From Treponema sp. UBA6852 (GTDB lineage: Bacteria > Spirochaetota > Spirochaetia > Treponematales > Treponemataceae), in NCBI GenBank assembly GCA_002449305.1, contig DKDI01000038.1:40758-81303 (forward strand): 40,546 bases of DNA, read 5' to 3'. A model generated the notes under the pieces. It was not told where the DNA came from and did no database searches. It saw nothing but the letters and a program-made list of their open reading frames with translations. A program made the position numbers and the translations under genes. Shown here in pieces: positions 32,659 to 40,546 of the stretch (within the stretch, counting starts at the first letter, position 1; every line of letters starts with the position of its first letter).

Positions 32659-33277
32659 AAAAATCAGTGCAATATTTTTAATAGTTATGTCCTCATCACT
32701 GCTTTCAGTTTCTCACATATTATTAATAAACAGAATTCAAAAATTGAGCAAAGAAATTTCTGACCTTGATAAAGCTGTGAAAACTGTTGAATTAAAAACT
32801 GATTGTTTTGAAAAAAGTCTTGCAGTCAGCATAGAAAATACTGATGTAAACTTTCAAAAACTTAATGAGTCCGTTCAAGCCTTAAATCAAAAATCCGATG
32901 CACAGTTTTCGAAGACTGTAGGAATGGGAAGGACTTATGATGCAATTCTTGAAGAACAGAAGAAGAAAACAGTCGATACGGCAGGAAAAGACAAATCGTA
33001 TCTAGAAGCAAAAAATAATGCTATTGCCTCATATAATAAAGAAAGTTATACAGCTTCTTATGATGAGTTCAGAAAACTTACGCAGACCTTTACTGATGAT
33101 ATGGAATGCCGTCTTTACAAGGCGAAAAGCCTTTACTATAAAAACCGTGCCGACAGCTCCTCCTATGCACAAATCTTGGAAGATATAAGAATACTTAAAC
33201 AAAACGGAGCTTCCGACACCGAGCTGCTTGAAATAGAAAAATCAATCCTTGCTGAAAAGGAGGGATTTGATGAATAA
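32648..33277 (+). CDS. Membrane-anchored coiled-coil protein with TPR-like tail
   Basis: Predicted 209-residue protein. An N-terminal signal anchor (residues 5-27) is followed by a coiled coil (about 30-95, ISDLDKAVKTVELKT and similar). A helical tail follows (YLEAKNNAIASYNKESYTAS) whose pattern resembles YbgF/CpoB-type TPR proteins. It probably reaches into the periplasm. It overlaps both neighbouring genes. No specific family name is justified. Confidence 0.7.
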   Translation: MMNKKISAIFLIVMSSSLLSVSHILLINRIQKLSKEISDLDKAVKTVELKTDCFEKSLAVSIENTDVNFQKLNESVQALNQKSDAQFSKTVGMGRTYDAILEEQKKKTVDTAGKDKSYLEAKNNAIASYNKESYTASYDEFRKLTQTFTDDMECRLYKAKSLYYKNRADSSSYAQILEDIRILKQNGASDTELLEIEKSILAEKEGFDE

Positions 33278-34289
33278 AAGAACTGTTTGTTTTACAGCCC
33301 TGCTGTTTTCAATATTCATAGCCTCTGCATCAGAAATTAAAATCGCTCCCCTTGCAGTTTATGACGGCAACGGAAACAAAACATCGGCTCCTTATAATCC
33401 TTCAAAGGCAATACACGATGAGCTTGAAAAGCACTGGTTTAGCGGCCTTATAAATTTTTCTCACATTGCAGAAAGCAAATACGGAATCCCGGTTACCATA
33501 ATAGACGCTCATAAAATCTGCGTGTCTGAAAACTCTGATTATCTGATATACGGATATCTAAAGAAAAATGAATCAAGCTGGCTTTGCGAGGTAAAGCTCT
33601 TTGATGCAAAGGCAAAGAAAATTGCAAAAGGATTCTTTGCAGGTGACAGCATAGATCATTACGACAGGCTTATTTCTGTTTTGTGCCAGAATATTCTTTT
33701 TGGAATTGAGGAAATTACAGGCATCAATAAGGATGAACTTAAACAGGAAAAAACGCGTCCAATGGAATTAAGGATACCGGCTTCTCTTTTTTACTGGAGT
33801 CCTGTTGATAGTGACTGGGGAGACAAAATTTTAGGAATTGGGGGAGTTAATACAGGTATTGAGTTTTATCCACCTCAGCCTGTGATTGTATCAAACGGTA
33901 AACTTATAGATTTTTCTGCAAGATTGAATCTTTCATGGGATATCGGAATAAATAAAAAAAACACCTACCCTCTTGTAATCAACACCATAGCAATAAGTCT
34001 TCCTGTATTGCTGCACGTTCATTTTAATAAAAGGCATTCTTTATACGGCGGGTTCGGTCTTGCATATAACATTGAGCTTATGAGCATAAAGCCAAAGTAT
34101 GAGGACGAAACATTTTTATACCAGAATGCCTTTTCTTTTGAAACCATTGCAGGGTACGAGTTTGACATTAATGACAAAGTACATCTTTTTGCAGAAATAG
34201 ACTTTGACTTTCACATGATGGGAGCCGGTTTTGTTTCTGTAAAGCCGTGTCTTGGAGCGTCATTCAATGTTTTTAAGGAGCGAAGATGA
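33270..34289 (+). CDS. Predicted outer-membrane barrel protein with TolB/CsgG-like N-domain
   Basis: Predicted 339-residue exported protein with signal peptide ending ASAS near residue 20. Residues 21-145 (IKIAPLAVYDGNGNKTSAPY, then DYLIYGYLKKNESSWLCEVKLFDAK) resemble the TolB-N/CsgG-like domain common in spirochaete envelope proteins. The second half is made of alternating amphipathic strands (FSARLNLSWDIGI, SLYGGFGLAYNIEL, VSVKPCLGASFNVF), as in a small beta barrel. ATG 33270 follows AAGGAGGG; the in-frame 33249 lies inside the previous gene. Ends with an ATGA overlap. Confidence 0.68.
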   Translation: MNKRTVCFTALLFSIFIASASEIKIAPLAVYDGNGNKTSAPYNPSKAIHDELEKHWFSGLINFSHIAESKYGIPVTIIDAHKICVSENSDYLIYGYLKKNESSWLCEVKLFDAKAKKIAKGFFAGDSIDHYDRLISVLCQNILFGIEEITGINKDELKQEKTRPMELRIPASLFYWSPVDSDWGDKILGIGGVNTGIEFYPPQPVIVSNGKLIDFSARLNLSWDIGINKKNTYPLVINTIAISLPVLLHVHFNKRHSLYGGFGLAYNIELMSIKPKYEDETFLYQNAFSFETIAGYEFDINDKVHLFAEIDFDFHMMGAGFVSVKPCLGASFNVFKERR

Positions 34290-35074
34290 GTCGAACTAAA
34301 AAAGCCATGTTTTTGATATTTACATCATTATGGTTTTTCTCGTGCTATAACAATGCATTCAATGAAATTTTATTCAGGACTGCGGACGACCCGTTTGATG
34401 ATGTGCCGGCAACTGATTCTCTTACGACAGAACACACGGTATATCTTTCATGGAAGGAAGATGACGCTGCTGATAATTTCTATTTGATGAGATCCTTTGA
34501 CGCCATTTCATTGGACTGGATATGTGTTTATGAAGGAAAATCAACAAGCTACACAGATACTAACCTTATAGATAATGAAAAATATATTTACAGGCTTGAT
34601 AAAACACGTGGCTCAAAATGCTTTGAGGGAAAGAAATATGGCTACGGATGGTCATCAGGGACTATCAGAGATTACTGCGAATCAAATGATGTGCCGGAAG
34701 ATGCAGCGTTTTTAGAGTACGACAGAATATGCAATCTGCCATGCGTTGGTTTTGTAACAGACCATAAGGAAATTCTTGACGAGGACTGGTTTTATGTAAC
34801 AGTTCCTCCAATGCGCCAGGCGGACATAATAGTAGGACAGCATAACCTTACGAACACTACTTTAGGAGCGGAGACAAACCTCAGGATACAGCTTTCAGGA
34901 CTTGAAAGCCAGAGTGCAAGACATCAGGTCGCCTACCAGATTCAGAACTCCAGTTATGAGACAAAAAACTTTTATTTTAAGGTTTTTCCGGAACGGACTT
35001 CATTATCATCAGGCAACAGTTTCTGCACGGTTATTGAATATACCGTTTCTTTAAATCAGATAACTAAATACTAA
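34286..35074 (+). CDS. Lipoprotein with fibronectin-III-like region
   Basis: Predicted 262-residue lipoprotein (lipobox FFSC, Cys20). Residues 45-105 read as a fibronectin type III-like sandwich (HTVYLSWKEDDAADNFYLMR, then DTNLIDNEKYIYRL). The remainder is beta-rich (DWFYVTVPPMRQADIIV, RIQLSGLESQSARHQVAYQI) without a family I can name. It is translationally coupled to the barrel-like protein. Likely surface or periplasmic accessory. Confidence 0.7.
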   Translation: MSRTKKAMFLIFTSLWFFSCYNNAFNEILFRTADDPFDDVPATDSLTTEHTVYLSWKEDDAADNFYLMRSFDAISLDWICVYEGKSTSYTDTNLIDNEKYIYRLDKTRGSKCFEGKKYGYGWSSGTIRDYCESNDVPEDAAFLEYDRICNLPCVGFVTDHKEILDEDWFYVTVPPMRQADIIVGQHNLTNTTLGAETNLRIQLSGLESQSARHQVAYQIQNSSYETKNFYFKVFPERTSLSSGNSFCTVIEYTVSLNQITKY

Positions 35075-35086
35075 TAAGAGGAGAAA

Positions 35087-35755
35087 ATGATGAAACCAGA
35101 AAAACTAATTATTCGGCTTATTTCTTTAGCTGTATTGGCATCCTGTGAACTCACTCCTTTTGAAGAAGATGAAAAAAGTATAGTTAAACCGGAGCAGACG
35201 ACAGTTCAGGAAACAAGCAGTCTGTTTGTACAGTACGAAGACAATAAAGTTTTTACTTTTGAAACAAATGATACAAGTTATCTGGGAGCAAATGGTTATA
35301 CTCTTTGGACAGTTCCAAATGCAAATACAAGTGAAAGTTTTAATCCTATTGTTGTAGAAGCGGTTAAGGAAAGCGGACGGACGGAAGCGGGGTTCGGACT
35401 TGTCTTCTGCGAGCAGGAAACCGGCGGCAGGCCATTCATGCTAGCAGTCCTAATAAACGCCAACGGGTACTACACAGTCGGCAAGGTTTGCGACGGTGTT
35501 TTCGGTCATATTAATGACGGATGGAAAAATTCAAACTACATAAACAAGGGGCACGGAATAAAAAATACCATAGCTGTCGCTTATGATGCCGGCACTAAAA
35601 ATTTTCTATTAAAAATCAACGGCTATGAAATAACGTCATTTACAGTATCAGAACAGATTGCATTTAAAGACAGCAGGTCGGGGTTCGCTGTTGTAATTGC
35701 AGATAATGAGAATTTTCCTGGCAAGCCTGTAAGGGTTACTTTTGAGAATAAATAA
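35087..35755 (+). CDS. Lipoprotein with concanavalin-like (LamG/DUF1080-type) fold
   Basis: Predicted 222-residue lipoprotein (lipobox LASC, Cys20). The rest is beta-rich with a pattern typical of concanavalin-like jelly rolls (EAGFGLVFCEQETGGRPFML, YYTVGKVCDGVFG, FLLKINGYEITSF). Start is ATG 35087 or 35090, both after AGGAG. It lies 16 bases before the giant SpvB-like gene and could bind carbohydrate or that protein, though no binding residues can be named. Confidence 0.7.
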   Translation: MMKPEKLIIRLISLAVLASCELTPFEEDEKSIVKPEQTTVQETSSLFVQYEDNKVFTFETNDTSYLGANGYTLWTVPNANTSESFNPIVVEAVKESGRTEAGFGLVFCEQETGGRPFMLAVLINANGYYTVGKVCDGVFGHINDGWKNSNYINKGHGIKNTIAVAYDAGTKNFLLKINGYEITSFTVSEQIAFKDSRSGFAVVIADNENFPGKPVRVTFENK

Positions 35756-35771
35756 TGTGCAGGAGAAAAGC

Positions 35772-38700
35772 ATGAGCAGGCGTTCAAAAAAAACAGTTGA
35801 AGCAAGTTTTACTAAAAGAATTGCAGCCGTAATAATGACGGCTGCATACATTTCTGTCATAAGCCCGATATCATTGCTTGCTGAAACTGCAATAAATAAT
35901 GCAGATATTAAGGGAAGGATTTCTGTAAAAGAGGAGAAGTCCGAGGTCCTTATCTCCGCGGAAAAAGGCGGAACAGTAGTCCTTGGGGACGCCTCCATAG
36001 AGATTCCCGCCGGCGCGCTAAAGGAGGACACAGCCATAAGCATAACGCGCATTCATAAGGTAGAGGACACAGGAGAATCCCTCTGCAACGCGACTCCATA
36101 TTCAGGCGGCTACAGGTTCCTGCCCGCCGGAACGAAGTTTGAAAAGGACGTGACAATAACACTGCCCTACAGAGGTGAACTCAATGCGAAACCGCAGGCT
36201 CTTTCCGGGCTTTACACATACTTCTACGACACGCGGAAGGAAAGCTGGATAAAACTTGAACGTCTTGAAATAGACAAAGAAAATCACAAGGTCCGCTCTC
36301 TTTCCACCCACTTCACGGACATGATAAACGCGACCCTCGCCCTTCCCGAAAGCGCGGGCCCCGCCGACGTGAACCTGAACTCAATCAAAAACCTCGAGGC
36401 GGCAAGGCCGGACGGACACCTGATAAAATTCAATCCGCCAGAGGCAGGCAACATGGGAGACGCCTCGTTCAGCTTTGAGCTTGCAGTTCCCGCAGGACGC
36501 AAAGGAATGCAGCCGCGGATCTCAGCAAGCTACTCGTCCGGCGGCGGAAACGGAATTATGGGCAGGGGCTTTGATGTGGGCTACGGAAGCTCCATTACGA
36601 CAGACACAAGGCTCGGACTCCCGGACTACGACACCCGCGACACCTATATGCTTGACGGAACACTGCTTGAGGAAAAATCCCGCAAAGGAAACGAGATAGC
36701 CTACAGGCCGCTAAAAGAAACCTCGTTCAGCCGAATAAAGCGTTACATGGATGACAACCATTGGGAAGTTACGGATAAAAGCGGAACAAAACGAATTTAC
36801 GCACAGAATAAAGATTCCTGTGTCGGAAGCGGAGCGGAAACCTTCACATGGAATCTTACAAGGACGGAGGATGCCAATGGAAACTCGGTTGTTTATGAAT
36901 ATGAAAAAGACAGCGGTTATGTCTACCCTGCTTTTATTCATTACACAGGTTTCAACGGAAAGAAAGGAAACTACAAAGTCCAGTTCCACTACGATAATAA
37001 CGGAACGGAAATCAGAAAGGATGTGCGCATGGACGCGAGGTCAAGGGAAATCATATCATGCAGGAAGCTTCTGACCAGCATCACGACCCACTATAAGGAC
37101 GGCGGGCATATACGCAGGTATAACTTTAATTATACAGAGGGACTTGCTAAAGAAAAAATGCTTTCCTCTATCTCCGCAGGCAACAACGCGGGCGAATCCT
37201 ATGAATATACATTTGATTATAGCCTTCCTGAAAAAAACAATGATGGGAATATAATCTATTTTGCAGAAGCAAAAGAATGGAATAACGGACAGCCATTACA
37301 AGTTGGGAATTCTACGAATATTGGAGCAAATTTCAATGGTGCGGCTGGACTTGGATATGGAACAAGAGTTATTGATGTTCGTGCAACGGCAGGTGGAAGC
37401 GGCTCTGTCAGTTCGGGGGAAAGTTATACAGAAGATTCGATGTTAGACATAAATGGTGATGGAAGACCTGATGCCATAAGTCAGAAGGGAGAAACTGTAT
37501 ATGCTGCACTAAATAACGGAGCTGGCTTTGATGAAAAGCAAGCTATAAATATAAAGTCAGGAACATTGTCAGAAGACTTAGAGCATGAAAAAAATTCCAG
37601 CTCATCCGTAGGATGGAATATTTATGGTGGCGCAGGCTCTAGCAGTGGTTCCTTATCTCTTGGAGTTGGTTATTCAGAGGTAAAGCAAAAATCTTCCTCT
37701 AAATCTTTGTGTTCTTTCATTGATATGGATAGGGATGGTCTTCCTGATATCGTAGAAACTGGAAAATCTACATATCTTAAGAATTTAGGAAATCTTGAAT
37801 TTGAACAACGTAATATATATTCAAGCATTGCGGTAACAGAAGTTACACAGAAAGTAAAACCGGAATTAGCAGAGGAATACAGAAAAACATATTTTGTTCA
37901 AACTCCTTTCAGAATGTGGGAAGCTCCTTATGAGGGAATTATTACAATAACGGAATCTGCGTATGGTGTATCTGAAAACTTTGATAAAGGCAAACAAGTC
38001 ATAGCAAAAACATATAAAAATGATGATGAAAGCGATGATACGACATTACGAATTAATATAACTGCTCCAAATATAACTAAAACATCTAGAAATACTATGG
38101 ATGTTGTTAAAGCAAGCGATTATTACTTCATATCGGATAATGGGAAAGAACCTGAAAAGACAGATATTGATTGGGATATAAATATTGAATATTCAGATAT
38201 AAAAACCTTTAAGAAAGGATTAAAGCATCCTCTCTTAAACTTGAAAAAATATGAAGAATTAAAACCGGCTCAAAAGACATATTCGAATAATGGTAATAAA
38301 GCAAAAGAAGACTATAAGAATTTTATTGTGTCGGAATATCTTGATAATCAAACAGTATTATTAAAGCTCTTTAGCATTACCGTTCAGGAAGTTCATTCAA
38401 ATGACAATAACTCTTATGAATATTTACTGAACGCACAGTATGATTCAGACTGGACGAAAAAAACAAACATCGAAGAACAGAAGGCAATTATATCGACCTT
38501 AATGGAGAATCAATGCCTGATTCCTTCTGTGTTCACCGAATCTCAGTTTACAGAATACTATGAAAGTGTAAAAACAAATGCCTCCAAATCATCAGATATT
38601 ATAAAGTATTATTCTGACTTCGCAATGCAATTTGAGCATGACGTTACAGATAATCTTTATCTTTTTAGAGACTTCACCAAGGAATATACTATTTCAGACT

Positions 38701-40546
38701 TCCTTGAAACTTATCCAATTCCAGAGGGAGTTCAAACAGCAGCCCTGTTAAATTACAAGCAAAATGGAATCACAGCCAGTTTCAGTGTGGGTGATATTTT
38801 TTATGGATGCCATTCCGAAAAAGAATTCAACGGTGAGCGTGATATAAGAAATGAAGGAACTGTTACAAACAAAGTTTTGAATGCCGGAACTTATAATTCA
38901 TCAGATTTATTCATTGACCTAGTGGATAATAAACTGAAATTCAGAGGCGATAAGGAAAATTTTGTTCCGCTAGAAATTTCATCTGATGTTATAAATACAA
39001 CAGTTACAGAAAATTCCGTTTCAATTCAATACGGTATTAACAAAGATAAATATGGAAATTATGAAAGCATAATAACCGTAACGCTTGACGGCCTTTCATA
39101 CCGTGCCTTGAATCTTTCCAATGAAGAATTCCAAAAGATAGTAGATGACATAGATGTCGCTTACTCTGACGTACATGACAATCATTGGAAATTAGAAGAT
39201 ACAGAAGATGAAACGAAACGAATAAAAACTTCTGATATTGATGTTTTGTTTAAGGAAATTCCTCTGACAGATTCTCAAAAAGAGGAATTCATTTCTGATT
39301 TATATGAAAAGAAAGATGTATATACAAAAATAGAAATAAATAATCCAGATGGAAGCTCTATTAATAACGAAGAACCGAAATATAAAGAGGAACTGGTTTA
39401 TAGTTATTATATACTTAAAGAAAATGCTGATTATACCAAAGCTCAAAAAATTCTTGATGAATACAAAAAAGAAATCGTGTATAAAGAAAAATACCCATTT
39501 TATACCATCTCAAACGGGAACTATATTCTTAAAAATGAATGGAAGGTTTTTAAGGAAAAAGAAACCGCACGCTCTGAATGGATTTCTGAAATTGAAGCAG
39601 AAATCCTAAATGCAGAACCTGAATTGAAACAAGATAATCCAACAGAGTTTTCAAATAGAGTTGAAACCATTTTTGAAGAAAAGTATGCGGAATATTTAAA
39701 CCTTGACGGACTGCTTTTGGCAGAGTGTAAAAAGTTCACTTTTGGAAAATTTTCATCAATTCAAACTTTCCAAGAGTTCAATATTGAACATTTGTATAAC
39801 ATAAGCAGCAATTCTTATTCACTGCTTGTTGCCGAAAATGGGTTTAATCTTGATGAAGTAACATACACACTTCCTAAGGTAAATTGGAATTCTGGACGAG
39901 ATTATTCAACAGCGAATATAAACTGTGAAAAAATTATTTATTCATATAGTGAAACAATAACACAGGATGGAGTAACGGATACAGCAGTCGAAGAAATAAA
40001 GATTCAGAATGATGAAATTTTATATGGAGGTAAAGGCAACTGGTTCTATGGGATTTGGAAAGGCAGCTTATCTGATATTCCTTTCTCAAAGGAGACTCTA
40101 CAGGAATATAAAAAATCAATAGAAGGCATTAATTCAACCGCTGATTTTAATTCCAAAAAAAATTCTGTTCCTACAGAAATTTCTGATAAACAAAAAAAAG
40201 AAAAAACAGCAGACAATATACATTTCTATTTACCTCAGAAAAAAGATGAATGCGAGTTTTCAAGAAACAACAGCGAATTTAGAAATGCCGCAATTCCTTA
40301 TAATGTAGATTACTCAAAGTCACTTTTAGGAACTGTCGCTATGTATTCCGAAGTAAGAAAAACAGCCGAAGGACGAAAAACTGTTACTGATTATTATATG
40401 CCTTTTATTTTTGGAAATATAATTCATACAGATAGAGCAGGTGGTATTTCTTATTATAAAGTTGAGGGATTGAATGAGAATCCTAAGAACACAACAGCAC
40501 AATTAACAGGAGGCTCTTTGCTTTCGATGCCAACAATAAGAAAGTC
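35772..40546 (+). CDS. Giant SpvB/TcB-like secreted protein, partial (runs off the window)
   Basis: The frame is open from ATG 35772 (AGGAGA upstream) to the window end, at least 1591 codons. An extended basic signal sequence (residues 1-39, ending SLLAET) is followed by a ZU5-like sandwich with EIPAGALKED and LPAGTKFEKDVTITLPY. Then comes the SpvB/TcB N-terminal core: GDASFSFELAVPAGRKGMQP, ISASYSSGGGNGIMGRGF and TWNLTRTEDANGNSVVYEY. FG-GAP/VCBS-like repeats follow (DINGDGRPDAI, DMDRDGLPDIV). The later part is AT-richer, lysine- and asparagine-rich and unrecognised. Rhs YD repeats are not evident inside the window. Position at the end of a secretion operon suggests export by it. Confidence 0.85.
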   Translation, partial: MSRRSKKTVEASFTKRIAAVIMTAAYISVISPISLLAETAINNADIKGRISVKEEKSEVLISAEKGGTVVLGDASIEIPAGALKEDTAISITRIHKVEDTGESLCNATPYSGGYRFLPAGTKFEKDVTITLPYRGELNAKPQALSGLYTYFYDTRKESWIKLERLEIDKENHKVRSLSTHFTDMINATLALPESAGPADVNLNSIKNLEAARPDGHLIKFNPPEAGNMGDASFSFELAVPAGRKGMQPRISASYSSGGGNGIMGRGFDVGYGSSITTDTRLGLPDYDTRDTYMLDGTLLEEKSRKGNEIAYRPLKETSFSRIKRYMDDNHWEVTDKSGTKRIYAQNKDSCVGSGAETFTWNLTRTEDANGNSVVYEYEKDSGYVYPAFIHYTGFNGKKGNYKVQFHYDNNGTEIRKDVRMDARSREIISCRKLLTSITTHYKDGGHIRRYNFNYTEGLAKEKMLSSISAGNNAGESYEYTFDYSLPEKNNDGNIIYFAEAKEWNNGQPLQVGNSTNIGANFNGAAGLGYGTRVIDVRATAGGSGSVSSGESYTEDSMLDINGDGRPDAISQKGETVYAALNNGAGFDEKQAINIKSGTLSEDLEHEKNSSSSVGWNIYGGAGSSSGSLSLGVGYSEVKQKSSSKSLCSFIDMDRDGLPDIVETGKSTYLKNLGNLEFEQRNIYSSIAVTEVTQKVKPELAEEYRKTYFVQTPFRMWEAPYEGIITITESAYGVSENFDKGKQVIAKTYKNDDESDDTTLRINITAPNITKTSRNTMDVVKASDYYFISDNGKEPEKTDIDWDINIEYSDIKTFKKGLKHPLLNLKKYEELKPAQKTYSNNGNKAKEDYKNFIVSEYLDNQTVLLKLFSITVQEVHSNDNNSYEYLLNAQYDSDWTKKTNIEEQKAIISTLMENQCLIPSVFTESQFTEYYESVKTNASKSSDIIKYYSDFAMQFEHDVTDNLYLFRDFTKEYTISDFLETYPIPEGVQTAALLNYKQNGITASFSVGDIFYGCHSEKEFNGERDIRNEGTVTNKVLNAGTYNSSDLFIDLVDNKLKFRGDKENFVPLEISSDVINTTVTENSVSIQYGINKDKYGNYESIITVTLDGLSYRALNLSNEEFQKIVDDIDVAYSDVHDNHWKLEDTEDETKRIKTSDIDVLFKEIPLTDSQKEEFISDLYEKKDVYTKIEINNPDGSSINNEEPKYKEELVYSYYILKENADYTKAQKILDEYKKEIVYKEKYPFYTISNGNYILKNEWKVFKEKETARSEWISEIEAEILNAEPELKQDNPTEFSNRVETIFEEKYAEYLNLDGLLLAECKKFTFGKFSSIQTFQEFNIEHLYNISSNSYSLLVAENGFNLDEVTYTLPKVNWNSGRDYSTANINCEKIIYSYSETITQDGVTDTAVEEIKIQNDEILYGGKGNWFYGIWKGSLSDIPFSKETLQEYKKSIEGINSTADFNSKKNSVPTEISDKQKKEKTADNIHFYLPQKKDECEFSRNNSEFRNAAIPYNVDYSKSLLGTVAMYSEVRKTAEGRKTVTDYYMPFIFGNIIHTDRAGGISYYKVEGLNENPKNTTAQLTGGSLLSMPTIRK

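Noticed and set aside
36475..37446. Short plus-strand frames within the giant gene
   Set aside because: They are out-of-frame shadows of the SpvB-like frame, which is continuously open.
35772..40546. Classical Rhs/YD-repeat protein
   Set aside because: No clear YD repeats are visible in the window. The SpvB/TcB-type core and FG-GAP-like repeats fit better; the missing 3' end could still contain an Rhs part.

Overview
The window looks like a chromosomal segment of a host-associated spirochaete of the genus Treponema. It carries two tandem FlaB-type flagellins without an outer-membrane flagellar signature. It has the spirochaetal cluster flaB-flaB-flaG-fliD-(hypothetical)-PilZ-(small protein)-tsaE-tsaB, the flgN-flgK-flgL-fliW-csrA operon on the other strand, many lipoproteins with spirochaete-like lipoboxes, AT-rich coding sequence and a poly-G phase-variation tract. 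The species cannot be fixed from sequence alone; a gut, rumen or oral treponeme is likely.

Layout. 1-3500: a two-gene starch/oligosaccharide unit (GH13 amylase-like, then GH31 alpha-glucosidase). 3600-5800: dCMP deaminase and an NCS2 guanine/hypoxanthine-type permease, both on the minus strand. 5800-8060: intergenic space rich in repeats, around a frameshifted FGE-sulfatase (SUMF)-type lipoprotein gene with a G9 tract. 8060-10450: tRNA-Gly(TCC), UDP-glucose dehydrogenase and a glycosyltransferase. 10450-18450: flagellin/filament-cap operon region running into PilZ, tsaE and tsaB. 18460-23430: flagellar hook-associated genes on the minus strand ending in fliW-csrA. 23970-40546: one long plus-strand run encoding a reduced type II secretion system (prepilin peptidase, GspD, E, F, G, minor pseudopilins, a fused assembly-platform protein), then envelope lipoproteins and a barrel-like protein, ending in a giant SpvB/TcB-like secreted protein that runs off the window.

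How the parts fit. The flagellar half holds both the flagellin genes and their likely post-transcriptional switch. FliW binds flagellin and releases or titrates CsrA (established for the family), and the first flaB leader shows a sigma-28-like promoter plus a hairpin with GGA in its loop just before the Shine-Dalgarno sequence. The secretion half is tightly coupled by ATGA-type overlaps, so the secretin, ATPase, platform, pseudopilins, accessory lipoproteins and giant SpvB-like protein are probably one expression unit. I infer that the giant protein is the substrate or surface partner of this system.

The most unusual signal is outside the genes. Four intergenic regions each hold a tandem array with exactly the same 22-bp period but unrelated sequences. 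In each array the unit contains a dyad of two arms separated by 3 bp. Separate dispersed palindromes with covarying stems lie beside them. I do not recognise a described family that matches this combination.
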